From Anaeromyxobacter dehalogenans 2CP-1 (GTDB lineage: Bacteria > Myxococcota > Myxococcia > Myxococcales > Anaeromyxobacteraceae): 64,000 bases of DNA. The first letter of the stretch is position 1, and every line of letters begins with the position of its first letter. The translations under genes were made by a program, and so were the position numbers. The notes beneath the pieces are model-generated. The model did no database searches, was not told the DNA's origin, and was given only the letters and a program-made list of their open reading frames with translations. The stretch is from contig NC_011891.1 in NCBI RefSeq assembly GCF_000022145.1, positions 4,508,501-4,572,500 of the forward strand, written 5' to 3'. Positions 37,061-47,135 of this stretch are shown one piece after another.

Positions 37061-37833
37061 GCCGGCGGCAGCGTCGCCAGCGCCTCCTCGATCCGCGCGC
37101 GCACCAGGTCGCGGAGCTTCGGCGCGTCCTCCGGCTTCAGGCCCTCGACGCTCACCGGCGCGAGGATCCGCGCGGTCCCGCGGCAGGGGCGCACCCACGG
37201 GCCGCCCTTCGGCATGCCGTGCGCCGTGCCGGACACCGCCACCGGCAGCACCGGGACGCCCGCCTCGATGGCCAGGCGGAACGCGCCGGACTTGAACGGG
37301 AGCATGCGCCCCTTGGCGCTGCGCGTGCCCTCCGGGAACATCATCACGTTCATGCCGCGCGCGAGGTAGCCCTTCGCCTTGCCGAGCGCCTCGCCGCCGC
37401 TCTCCGCGTCGCCGCGGCGCACCGGGATGTCGCCCGTCATGCGCAGCATGGTGCCGACCCAGGGGATCTTGAACAGCTCCTCCTTGGCGACCCACTTCAT
37501 CTCCCGCGGCATCCGCGAGAGCAGCAGGATGTCGAGCATCGACTGGTGGTTCGCGACCACCACGTACGGGCCGGCACCGGGCCAGCGGCCCTCGAGCTTG
37601 AGCCGCCAGGGCGGGAACGTCTTGGTGATGGCGACGCCCACGAAGCGCAGGAAGCGGCCGGCCACCACGCGGTTCCGGTCGAACGCGACGGTGAGCGCGA
37701 GGAGCACCGCCTGGATCGGCAGCGCCAGGGCGAGGATCAGGAGGACGAAGACGTAGCCGACGGCGGCGATCGGCACGTAGAGGGAGCGCGAGAGCTGGGG
37801 CACGGAGACCGCATCCTGCCGGGCGGACGTCAT
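37057..37833 (-). CDS. plsC: 1-acyl-sn-glycerol-3-phosphate acyltransferase (PlsC family)
   Basis: A 258-residue lysophosphatidic-acid acyltransferase that makes phosphatidic acid at the inner membrane. Motif I NHQSMLDILLL (HxxxxD), motif II around GDIPVRRGD, motif III FPEGTRS and motif IV VPVLPVAVSGT are all present after an N-terminal hydrophobic segment (about 18-48). The start overlaps the amidase stop (ATGA), giving a coupled amidase-plsC pair. The stop overlaps the convergent WYL gene by three bases. Confidence 0.92.
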   Translation of the reverse strand: MTSARQDAVSVPQLSRSLYVPIAAVGYVFVLLILALALPIQAVLLALTVAFDRNRVVAGRFLRFVGVAITKTFPPWRLKLEGRWPGAGPYVVVANHQSMLDILLLSRMPREMKWVAKEELFKIPWVGTMLRMTGDIPVRRGDAESGGEALGKAKGYLARGMNVMMFPEGTRSAKGRMLPFKSGAFRLAIEAGVPVLPVAVSGTAHGMPKGGPWVRPCRGTARILAPVSVEGLKPEDAPKLRDLVRARIEEALATLPPA

Positions 37834-39305
37834 CGGATGGTCACCGGGCCGGAGAGATGCCCGCCGGCGCGGGCGGACGGCGGGGACGGGCGGGCCAGCT
37901 TCGGCCGGGCCAGGTGGTGGTCCGTGCGCGACTGGAACACCGCCGCGGCGGCCAGCACGCGCGCCTCCTCCAGCGGCGCGCCCACGAGCTGCATCGACAC
38001 CGGCAGCCCGTCCACGAGGCCCATGGGCAGCGCCACCGCCGGCAGGCCGGCCAGGTTGCCGGCCGCGCCGAGGAGGTCCGGGAACGCGAACATCGCGTCG
38101 AAGTTCTCGGTCACGCGCGGCGGCGGGTACGGGAGGTTCGGCGCGAGCACGAGATCGTACCGCGCGAAGAAGCCGGCCAGCGCGCGCTGCACCTCGCCGC
38201 GCACGCGCATGGCGCGGACGTAGTCGGACGGGTTGCCCTTCGGCAGGTAGTCGTCCGGCTTGCGGGTGGCGTGGGAGCGGTCGGCGAGCTCGCGGGTGCG
38301 GCCGGAGCGGATCAGCTCCTCGAACGCGGTGGCCGCCTCCGCCTCGATGAAGAACGACGCGAGCGGCTCGTAGGGCAGGTCGGGCAGCGCCGCCGGGGTG
38401 AGGATGGCGCCGGCGTCGCGCAGCACCGCCTGTGCCGCCTCGTACGCGGCGCGCGCGCCGGGCGCGACCGCCGGCTTCTCCGGGAACCCGAGCACCGCGA
38501 CGCGCAGGCCGCGCGGGATCCCGCCCCGGACCTTGCCGTTGCCGAGCCCCGGCGGCGGCGCGATCGAGGTCGGGTCGCGCGGGTCGACGCCGGAGAGCAC
38601 GCCGAGCACGAGCGCGCAGTCCTCCGCGGTCCGCGCCATGGGGCCGAGCTTGTCGAGCGTGTACGAGAGCGCCATGGCGCCGGCGCGGGAGAGCACGCCG
38701 TACGTGGGACGCAGGCCGGTGACGCCGCAGAACGCGGCCGGACAGGTGATGGAGCCCCAGGTCTCCGAGCCGATCGCGAACGGCACCAGCCCGGCGGCCA
38801 CGGCGGCGCCCGCCCCGGAGGACGAGCCGCCCGCCCAGCGCGTCGGATCCCAGGGCGTGCGGCAGGGCCCGTTCAGCGCCGCCTCGCCGGTGTGGTAGCC
38901 GAGGCCGCCGGCCAGCTCGATCATGGACAGCTTCCCGAGCAGCACGCCGCCCGCCTCGGCGAGCCGCCGGGCGACGGTCGCGTCGCGCTCGGGCGCCCGG
39001 TCCGCGTACGGGCGCGCGCCGAACGTCGTCCGGATCCCGGCGGTGTCCACCAGGTCCTTCAGGCCGTAGGGGACGCCGTGGAGCGGCCCGCGCCAGCGGC
39101 CGGCGACGAGGTCGGCCTCGGCGGCGCGCGCGTCGGCGAGCGCGCGATCGCGGGTCACGGTCACGAAGCAGCCCAGCGCAGGGCCGAGCGCGTCGATGCG
39201 CGCGAGGTACGCCTCGGCGAGCTCCACCGGGGAGAGCTCGCGCGCCTGGATGCGGCGCGAGAGCGCCGCCACGCCGGAGAACAGGACGTCGTCGTCGAGG
39301 GCCAT
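37830..39305 (-). CDS. Amidase signature family hydrolase
   Basis: A 491-residue amidase (GatA/AmiE signature class). YGLKDLVDT gives Lys83, WAGGSSSGAGAAVAAG gives Ser161 (cis-Ser), and SETWGSITCPAAFCGVTG gives nucleophile Ser185: the Ser-cisSer-Lys triad. The usual TGGS is TWGS. It hydrolyses an amide of unknown identity. No GatB or GatC is adjacent, so it is probably not the tRNA amidotransferase subunit. It lies directly downstream of a small Tat lipoprotein gene (three-base gap) and is coupled to plsC. Confidence 0.88.
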   Translation of the reverse strand: MALDDDVLFSGVAALSRRIQARELSPVELAEAYLARIDALGPALGCFVTVTRDRALADARAAEADLVAGRWRGPLHGVPYGLKDLVDTAGIRTTFGARPYADRAPERDATVARRLAEAGGVLLGKLSMIELAGGLGYHTGEAALNGPCRTPWDPTRWAGGSSSGAGAAVAAGLVPFAIGSETWGSITCPAAFCGVTGLRPTYGVLSRAGAMALSYTLDKLGPMARTAEDCALVLGVLSGVDPRDPTSIAPPPGLGNGKVRGGIPRGLRVAVLGFPEKPAVAPGARAAYEAAQAVLRDAGAILTPAALPDLPYEPLASFFIEAEAATAFEELIRSGRTRELADRSHATRKPDDYLPKGNPSDYVRAMRVRGEVQRALAGFFARYDLVLAPNLPYPPPRVTENFDAMFAFPDLLGAAGNLAGLPAVALPMGLVDGLPVSMQLVGAPLEEARVLAAAAVFQSRTDHHLARPKLARPSPPSARAGGHLSGPVTIR

Positions 39306-39308
39306 GGG

Positions 39309-39572
39309 CTACTCGCGCGGGCGCGCCGGGGCGGCGCGGAAGACGAAGGCCGGCTCGGCGTCGGCCCGGAGCGGGAACGCCCGGATGGCACCCGTGGCCT
39401 CGTCGGGCGCGGGGGCCGGCGCCGGCGGGGCGGCCGCCGCGGCAGGCGAGGACGCGGGGCCGCCGGAGCGCGCGGTGGCGCACCCGGCCGCGACGGCGGC
39501 GGGCGCGAGCGCGAGCACGCGCAGGAAGTCGCGGCGGGGGGTGCCCTGCGGACGTCGTGGGGAGCTGGGCAT
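39309..39572 (-). CDS. Small Tat-signal lipoprotein of unknown function
   Basis: An 87-residue protein. A twin-arginine motif TPRRDFLRVLAL (Arg13-Arg14) is followed by a lipobox AAGC with Cys31, so it should be exported folded or cofactor-bound and lipid-anchored. The mature part is Ala/Pro-rich and then ends in FPLRADAEPAFVFRA. The stop is three bases before the amidase ATG, so it is first in the amidase-plsC operon. It could instead be a truncated leader of a once larger Tat-exported amidase partner. Confidence 0.7.
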   Translation of the reverse strand: MPSSPRRPQGTPRRDFLRVLALAPAAVAAGCATARSGGPASSPAAAAAPPAPAPAPDEATGAIRAFPLRADAEPAFVFRAAPARPRE

Positions 39573-39681
39573 GCGGCTGTCTCTAGCAGATTTCGGGGGC
39601 GCGGCGGGGCGGCGGTGCCCGGTCGGGCGGGGGGGCGGAGACGGCCTGGCCGCGCGGGCCGCGCCGGGGCAGGATCCCGGG

Positions 39682-40647
39682 GTGCCGGAGCTGCCGGACA
39701 TCGAGGTGTACGTCGAGGCGCTCGCGGCGCGGGTGCTGGGTCAGCCGCTGGAGCGCATCCGGCTGGGGAACCCCTTCCTGCTCCGCTCCGCAGACCCGCC
39801 GCTCGCGGAGGCGGAGGGGCGGCGCGTCGCCGCGGTGCGCCGGCAGGGCAAGCGCCTCGTCCTGGCGCTCGACGGCGACCTCCACCTGGCGCTGCACCTC
39901 ATGATCGCGGGCCGGCTGCACTGGAAGGACCCCGGCGCGCGGCTCCCGGGGAAGGCGGGGCTGGCGGCGTTCGACTTCCCCAACGGCACGCTGGTCCTCA
40001 CCGAGGCCGGCACGAAGCGGCGCGCCGCGCTCCACCTGGTGCGCGGCGCCGCGGCGCTCGCCGCGCTGGACCGCGGCGGCATCGAGCCGCTCGACGTGGA
40101 CCTCGCCGCGTTCGCCGCCGCGCTCCGGCGCGAGAACCACACGCTGAAGCGCGCGCTGACGGATCCCTCGCTCTTCTCCGGCATCGGCAACGCCTACTCG
40201 GACGAGATCCTGCACCGGGCCCGCCTGTCGCCGGTCGCGCTGACGTCGCGGCTCGGCGACGCAGAGGTGGCGCGCCTGTTCGAGGCCACGCGCGAGGTGC
40301 TGACCGGCTGGACGGCGCGGCTCCGCGAGGAGGCGGGGAGCGGCTTCCCCGAGGGCGTCACCGCGTTCCGCGAGGGAATGGCCGTGCACGGACGGCACCG
40401 CCAGCCGTGCCCGGTGTGCGGCACCGCGGTGCAGCGGATCGTGCGCGCGGAGAACGAGGTGAACTACTGCCCGCGCTGCCAGACCGGCGGGCAGATCCTC
40501 TCGGACCGCTCCCTCGCCCGCCTGCTGAAGCACGACTGGCCACGGACGGTGGACGAGCTGGAGCGCAACCCGGCGCTCGGCCTCCGGCCCGCGCCGGGGC
40601 CGGCCGGGCCGCGATCCAGGGGGCCGCCGCGCCGTTCGTCGCGCTGA
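39682..40647 (+). CDS. Formamidopyrimidine-DNA glycosylase / Nei family protein
   Basis: A 321-residue base-excision-repair glycosylase/AP lyase. The GTG start gives (M)PELPDIEVY, so Pro2 is the N-terminal nucleophile and Glu3 the acid; Lys57 (RQGKRLVL) matches the essential Fpg lysine. The H2TH region contains DPSLFSGIGNAYSDEIL, and a zinc finger CPVC-x16-CPRC closes the domain. About 45 extra basic residues follow the finger. It acts on oxidised purines or pyrimidines; the PELPDIE start leaves Fpg versus Nei-like open. Confidence 0.9.
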   Translation: MPELPDIEVYVEALAARVLGQPLERIRLGNPFLLRSADPPLAEAEGRRVAAVRRQGKRLVLALDGDLHLALHLMIAGRLHWKDPGARLPGKAGLAAFDFPNGTLVLTEAGTKRRAALHLVRGAAALAALDRGGIEPLDVDLAAFAAALRRENHTLKRALTDPSLFSGIGNAYSDEILHRARLSPVALTSRLGDAEVARLFEATREVLTGWTARLREEAGSGFPEGVTAFREGMAVHGRHRQPCPVCGTAVQRIVRAENEVNYCPRCQTGGQILSDRSLARLLKHDWPRTVDELERNPALGLRPAPGPAGPRSRGPPRRSSR

Positions 40648-40659
40648 CGCCCCGCGCCT

Positions 40660-40935
40660 GCGTCGAGTCCCACGCGCACGGTGCCACGCGCGCGACGCAC
40701 CCGTGGACCGGAAGGCGACGGCCCGTCCGTGCGGAAGTGCCTGCAATCTGGTGGGGGCGGCTGCGCCCGAGACGCACTGCGGCAATGTGTCGGCGCACCT
40801 CGGGCGATGCGGGGTGCGGCATATTGCAAAAGATGCACCAATTGATCTGCGTCTCATTGACAGCGGATTTATTTTGGGATTTCCTCTTCGCCCCAATTCA
40901 AGCTCGTCGACTCCTACCGCCGCACCGAGGAGATC
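40660..40935 (+). promoter_or_regulatory. AT-rich upstream region of the malic enzyme gene
   Basis: From about 40818 to 40920 the sequence drops sharply in GC. It holds TTGCAA (40824-40829), TTGATC (40842-40847) and a perfect TTGACA (40857-40862), but no well-spaced TATAAT. GGTGC...GCACC (about 40813-40839) forms an inverted repeat around it. GAGGAG lies four bases before the ATG. This is a likely promoter region; the exact site is not assigned. Confidence 0.45.
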
Positions 40936-43251
<2,316 letters not shown>

Positions 43252-43296
43252 TCTGACGGGGCTGCGCGCCGCCCCACCCTGCTGCGCGGGCCCCGT

Positions 43297-43358
43297 GACC
43301 TCGTGCGCCCGCCTTGGCGGGCTCGCACGAGGTCCCCGCGGGCGCGGCTTCGCCGCGC
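43297..43358 (+). terminator. Tandem hairpins downstream of maeB
   Basis: An 11-base arm pair GACCTCGTGCG/CGCACGAGGTC (43297-43307, 43324-43334) encloses CCCGCC/GGCGGG (43308-43313, 43316-43321). A second hairpin, GCGCGGC-TTC-GCCGCGC, follows at 43342-43358. There is no T-run, as is common for terminators in very GC-rich genomes. Confidence 0.6.
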
Positions 43359-43380
43359 GCTCGAGAGCACATTGACAGGC

Positions 43381-43406
43381 GGGGGAGGGCCGGACCACCC
43401 TCCCCC
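43381..43406 (+). promoter_or_regulatory. Perfect 9-bp hairpin abutting the homoserine dehydrogenase-like start
   Basis: GGGGGAGGG (43381-43389), an 8-base loop, and CCCTCCCCC (43398-43406) form a perfect stem that ends three bases before the ATG at 43410. The only SD-like GGAGG is inside the stem and too far away. TTGACA lies at 43372-43377 just upstream. The structure could gate translation or be an operator. Confidence 0.45.
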
Positions 43407-43409
43407 GCC

Positions 43410-44462
43410 ATGTCCCGCGCCGCCCCCCGCCCGCTCCGCCTCGCGCTCGCCGGCTTCGGCAACGTCGGCCGGACCTTCGCCGAGCTGCTCCCTGGTCCGT
43501 ACGGCCGCGCGCTCCGCGCCGAGGGCGCGGCGCCTGTCGTCACCGCCATCTTCACGAACCGTCACGGGGCCGCGATCGATCCGCGCGGGCTGCCGCTCCG
43601 GCGCGCGCTGCGGCTGGTGCGCGCCGGCGGCTCGCTCGACGCGCTCCACCGCGGGCCGCCGGTCGCCTCGGCGCTCGACCTCGTCCGCCGCGCGCCGGCC
43701 GACGTGCTGGTGGAGCTGACCCCCCTCGCGCCCACCACCGGCGAGCCGGCCATCTCGCTGGCCCGCGCCGCGCTGGGGCGCGGGCTGCACGTGGTGACCG
43801 CGAACAAGGGGCCGGTGGCGCACGCCCGCGCGCGGCTGGCGCGCCTCGCGGCACGGAACGGCGTGCGCTTCCTGCACGAGGGCGCCGTGCTCGACGGGAC
43901 GCCGGTGTTCAACCTGGTGGAGCGTTGCCTGCCCGGCGCGCGGATCCTCGGCTTCCGCGGCCTGCTCAACAGCACCACCACCCGCGTCCTCGCCGGCATG
44001 GAGGCCGGGGCGAGCTTCGAGGCGGCGCTCGCCGACGCGCAGCGCGCCGGCGTGGCGGAGGCCGACCCGCGGCACGACCTCGAGGGCTGGGACGCGGCGG
44101 TGAAGGCCTGCGCGCTCGCGAACGCGCTCATGGGCGCGGACGTGCGGCCCGCCGCCGTCGAGCGCCGGGGCATCACCGGCCTCGGCCCCGAGGACGTCCG
44201 CGCCGCCCGCGGGCGCGGGGCGGTGCTCCGCCTCGTCGCCCGGGCGCGGCGCGACGGCCGCGCGGTGCGGGTGAGCGTGGGGCCGGAGGAGGTCGCGGAC
44301 GGCGACGTGCTCGTCTCGCGGGGCGCCGACGGCGTGCTCGTGCTCGAGACCGACCTCATGCGCGAGATCGGCATCTGGGAGGGCGCCGGCGGGGTGGACC
44401 AGACCGCCTACGCGATCCTGTCCGACCTGGTGGCGATCGCCCGCGGGCGCCGGCGCCGCTGA
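43410..44462 (+). CDS. Homoserine dehydrogenase-like NAD(P)-dependent oxidoreductase
   Basis: A 350-residue enzyme with an N-terminal Rossmann fold (LALAGFGNVGRTFAELL) and the homoserine dehydrogenase catalytic region (GLHVVTANKGPVAHA, LNSTTTRVLAGMEAG, EADPRHDLEGWDAAVKACAL). It lacks the C-terminal ACT domain of threonine-inhibited enzymes. It may reduce aspartate semialdehyde to homoserine, or act on a related semialdehyde. No thrB or thrC is adjacent. The ATG at 43410 is inferred from homology; no free SD is visible because of the adjoining hairpin. Confidence 0.83.
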   Translation: MSRAAPRPLRLALAGFGNVGRTFAELLPGPYGRALRAEGAAPVVTAIFTNRHGAAIDPRGLPLRRALRLVRAGGSLDALHRGPPVASALDLVRRAPADVLVELTPLAPTTGEPAISLARAALGRGLHVVTANKGPVAHARARLARLAARNGVRFLHEGAVLDGTPVFNLVERCLPGARILGFRGLLNSTTTRVLAGMEAGASFEAALADAQRAGVAEADPRHDLEGWDAAVKACALANALMGADVRPAAVERRGITGLGPEDVRAARGRGAVLRLVARARRDGRAVRVSVGPEEVADGDVLVSRGADGVLVLETDLMREIGIWEGAGGVDQTAYAILSDLVAIARGRRRR

Positions 44463-44565
44463 TCGCGCCGGCTCAGCAGCGCGGCGCAGGACCGCCGGGG
44501 CCCTCGCCGTCCTGCGGCTCGCCGTCCTGCGTGCCGGCCCCGGACCGGGGCCGCTGCGGCACCGC

Positions 44566-44655
44566 TCAGGTAGGCACGCCCATGCGCGGCAGGATCACGA
44601 ACTGCATCAGGAACCAGAGCGCGGCGACGGCGGCGAAGGCGAGGAGATCGTTCAT
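44566..44655 (-). CDS. 29-residue single-span membrane peptide
   Basis: A 30-codon frame starting ATG and ending TGA. It begins MNDLLAFAAVAALWFLMQ and ends VILPRMGVPT: a hydrophobic helix of about 18 residues with Trp near the middle, then a polar LPR-MGVPT tail. It lies 150 bases downstream of the DUF302 gene on the same strand and beside the flavoprotein at 45326. No strong SD is visible. The composition is far more protein-like than chance GC-rich frames here. Unrecognised; it may be a membrane anchor or small regulator. Confidence 0.55.
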   Translation of the reverse strand: MNDLLAFAAVAALWFLMQFVILPRMGVPT

Positions 44656-44710
44656 GTGGACCGTCGTGGGAGCCGGGGCCCCGCCGAAAGGGTTCACTCC
44701 CCCGCCCGTA

Positions 44711-44785
44711 GTTCGACGCGCTCACCACGCGCGGGGCCGGGATGGCTGGCTCACACGAGCGGGACTCCCGACCGCTCGTCCTGAG
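44711..44785. repeat. Inverted copies of the dispersed CTCGTGGTGAG repeat
   Basis: GTTCGAC (44711-44717) and GCTCACCACGCGCGG (about 44720-44734) form a near-exact reverse complement of the repeat that is arrayed at 46531-46757. A direct-orientation half copy CCGCTCGTCCTGAGGGCGG follows at about 44772-44790. Head-to-head copies of this kind resemble REP doublets. They lie between the DUF302 gene and the 29-residue ORF. Confidence 0.55.
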
Positions 44786-44805
44786 GGCGGCGGAGGGCGA
44801 GCCCC

Positions 44806-45195
44806 TTACCCGACCTGCTCCAGCACGCGCGCCAGCCGCGCGCGCACCTCGCTCGCGATCGGCGCCAGCTCCGGCCGCGCGGCGGCGATGGTCTGCATGG
44901 GGTCGACGGAGGTCACCACCGCCTTGCCGTCGTCGCCCTCGTACACCACCACGTTGCAGGGGAGCATGACGCCCAGGTCCACCACGGCCGAGAGCGCCTG
45001 GTGCGCGAGCGTGGGGTTGCAGGCGCCGAGGATCCTGTACTTGCGGAAGTCCAGGCCGAGCTTGGCCTTCAGCGTCTCCTTCACGTCGATCTGCGTCAGG
45101 ATCCCGAAGCCCTCCGCCTTGAGCAGCTCCGGCAGCTTCTCCAGCGCCTGCTCGTAGGTCCAGGACGACGGCTTCTTCATTCCGAGCTGGGACAT
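44806..45195 (-). CDS. DUF302 family protein
   Basis: A 129-residue DUF302 protein. WTYEQALEKLPELLKAEGFG, IDVKETLKAKLGLDFRKYRI, LGACNPTLAHQAL and LGVMLPCNVVVYE are the standard family blocks. It is predicted soluble with no signal peptide, and its function is unknown. AAGGAG lies ten bases before the ATG. It is divergent from the sulfide:quinone-reductase-like flavoprotein gene 130 bases away; DUF302 proteins often lie near sulfur or redox genes. Confidence 0.9.
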   Translation of the reverse strand: MSQLGMKKPSSWTYEQALEKLPELLKAEGFGILTQIDVKETLKAKLGLDFRKYRILGACNPTLAHQALSAVVDLGVMLPCNVVVYEGDDGKAVVTSVDPMQTIAAARPELAPIASEVRARLARVLEQVG

Positions 45196-45325
45196 CGTCT
45201 CGATTCTCCTTTCGCGGTGCGAGCCTCCCACCCCGGCGCCGGTTCGTCCGCGCCCCCGAAGGAATCCCGCGCTCGCGGCGTGGCTCTGACGACCGAGAGG
45301 CCGATCGCCGGCCGGGAGGACGCCC

Positions 45326-46492
45326 ATGGGGAAGCGAGCACTGGTGCTGGGCGGCGGCTTCGCCGGCCTGGAGAGCGCGGTCCGGCTGCGCGCGCGCGGC
45401 TTCGAGGTCACGCTGGTCTCCGACCGGCCCTACCTGTTCATCCACCCCACCTCGATCTGGATCCCGACCGGCGAGCTGGCGTTCGACGACGCCTGCCTGG
45501 ACCTCGCCGGCGTGGCCGCGCGCCGCGGGTTCGAGCTGCGCGTCGGGAAGGTCGAGGAGATCGAGGGCGCCTCCCGGCGGGCGAAGGTGGACGGGCGCCG
45601 GCTCGCCGCCGACCACCTGGTGGTCGCGCTCGGCGCCTCCCGGCTCCGGCCGGAGGGGGTCGAGCACACGGTGACGCTCGGCGGGGACCCCGCCGCCGCC
45701 ACCTCGTTCCGCATGGCGCTGGAGGCGCTGCTCGCGCGAGGCCGCGGGCGCATCGCGGTCGGCTTCGGCGGGAACCCCAAGGCGCCCTCGGCGGTGCGCG
45801 GGGGCCCGGCGTTCGAGGTGGGGTTCAACCTCGACGCGCTCCTGCGCCGGCGCGGCCTGCGCGACCGGTTCGAGCTGACGTTCTTCGCGCCCATGGCGCG
45901 GCCCGGCGAGCGCATGGGCGCGAAGGCGGTGGAGGCCGTGGGGCGGATGCTGGCGCGCCAGGGCATCGCCGCCCGCACCGGCCGGAAGATCCTGTCCTTC
46001 GACGCGGGCGGGGTGGCGCTGGAGGGCGGCGAGCGCATCGACGCCGACCTGGTCGCGTTCCTCCCGGCAGGCGATGGGCACCCGCTCGCGAGGGCGTCCG
46101 ACCTGCCGCTCGACGAGGCCGGCTTCGTGCGCGTGGACTCGGGCTGCGCCGTCCCCGGGATGCCGGGGGTGTGGGCGGTCGGCGACGTGGCCGCGCTGGA
46201 GGGGCCGGCGTGGCGCGCGAAGCAGGGACACCTGGCGCAGGCGATGGCGCGGGTCGCCGCGGACAACGCCGCCTCCTGCGAGGCGGGCGGTGCGCCGTGC
46301 GCGAGCTACCTCGGGCACCTCGCGATCGTGTGCCTGATGGACACCGGCACCGGCGGCGCGCTGGTGTACCGGGATGATCGGACGGAGCGCCTGGTGCCGC
46401 TGCCGGTGGTGGGCCACTGGATGAAGAAGGCGTGGGGACGGTACTTCAAGGCGGAGCGGCGCGGGGTGGTGCCGAGGTTTCCGGGGATGTAG
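45326..46492 (+). CDS. NAD(P)/FAD-dependent oxidoreductase, sulfide:quinone reductase-like
   Basis: A 388-residue flavoprotein. ALVLGGGFAGLESAVRLRAR is the ADP-binding FAD motif, DHLVVALGAS the second dinucleotide segment, and PGVWAVGDVAAL the FAD-closing motif. The C-terminus (GHWMKKAWGRYFKAER) is amphipathic, as in SQR and FccB relatives that dock on the membrane. The two catalytic Cys pairs of classical SQR are not clearly placed (Cys only near residues 54, 274 and the 315-335 region), so the substrate may not be sulfide. GGGAGGAC lies four bases before the ATG. Confidence 0.82.
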   Translation: MGKRALVLGGGFAGLESAVRLRARGFEVTLVSDRPYLFIHPTSIWIPTGELAFDDACLDLAGVAARRGFELRVGKVEEIEGASRRAKVDGRRLAADHLVVALGASRLRPEGVEHTVTLGGDPAAATSFRMALEALLARGRGRIAVGFGGNPKAPSAVRGGPAFEVGFNLDALLRRRGLRDRFELTFFAPMARPGERMGAKAVEAVGRMLARQGIAARTGRKILSFDAGGVALEGGERIDADLVAFLPAGDGHPLARASDLPLDEAGFVRVDSGCAVPGMPGVWAVGDVAALEGPAWRAKQGHLAQAMARVAADNAASCEAGGAPCASYLGHLAIVCLMDTGTGGALVYRDDRTERLVPLPVVGHWMKKAWGRYFKAERRGVVPRFPGM

Positions 46493-47135
46493 GGGGGGGC
46501 TGGCTTTGAGGGTGCGGAGTTCGGAAGCTCGCTCGTGGTGAGCTTGTCGAAGCACGGGCGGGGGGCGGTTCTGAAGCCGCTCGTGGTGAGTTGGTGTCGC
46601 TCGTGGTGAGTTGGTGTCCGCTCGTGGTGAGTTGGTGTCGCTCGTGGTGAGTTGGTGTCCGCTCGTGGTGAGCTTGTCGAACCAACGGGCGGGGGTGCGG
46701 TTCTGAAAGGCGCTCGTGGTGAGTTGGTGTCCGCGCGTGGTGAGCTTGTCGAACCAACGGGCGGGGGGCTTTGAGGGTGCGGGGGCGGTCGGGGGCGGGG
46801 CTGCCTGACCGGAACCGGGGGCGGCGGGGATCGGCTTGCGAGAGGCTCGTGGGTGAGGCGCGGGGCGCAGGGCGCGGGGCGGGCCGGGCGAATCACCGTT
46901 AGTGAACGGCTGCTTGCGGCCCAACGGGAACGACCTTCGCGCTTGACGGGGTCGGGGCGGGGAGCGGCTTGCGCGAGCGGAATGGCTGGGGCGCAGGGCT
47001 CTGGGGCGTCGGCAGGGCGCGGCTGAGGCGCTGGAGGACGACGCGAGGGGTCGCGGGACCCTGGGGGCGTTCGCGCTTCGGGGGCGAGTTTCGTGCGCTT
47101 CACGGAGGGCGGAATCCTCGTGCGATGCTTCGTGC
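46493..47135. other. Intergenic region rich in repeats, no gene
   Basis: About 640 bases between the flavoprotein stop and the HNH start. The first half is the repeat array described separately. CTTTGAGGGTGCGG occurs on both sides of the array (46504-46517 and about 46769-46782). The second half (46785-47135) is G-rich with one small hairpin, CCGTT-AGTG-AACGG (46896-46909). No protein or RNA gene is supported. Confidence 0.7.
46531..46757 (+). repeat. Tandem array of 20/21-bp CTCGTGGTGAG units
   Basis: Eight occurrences of (T/G)CGTGGTGAG start at 46533, 46581, 46601, 46622, 46642, 46663, 46714 and 46735. The core five are spaced 20, 21, 20 and 21 bases because units alternate between TGTCG and TGTCCG endings, giving a 41-base higher-order unit present twice. 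Outer copies continue into AGCTTGTCGAA(C)C and ACGGGCGGGG instead of AGTTGGTGTC. No unique spacers, so it is not CRISPR. Confidence 0.85.

Noticed and set aside
40811-40828. Sigma-54 promoter (GG-N10-GC) upstream of malic enzyme
   Set aside because: The GG to GC spacing is 11 rather than 10 and the TGGCA half is poor.
46581-46690. CRISPR array
   Set aside because: Units are contiguous 20/21-base repeats with no unique spacers and no cas genes in the window.
46896-46909. Small hairpin CCGTT-AGTG-AACGG as a terminator of the flavoprotein gene
   Set aside because: Only five base pairs, no T-run and 400 bases from the stop codon.
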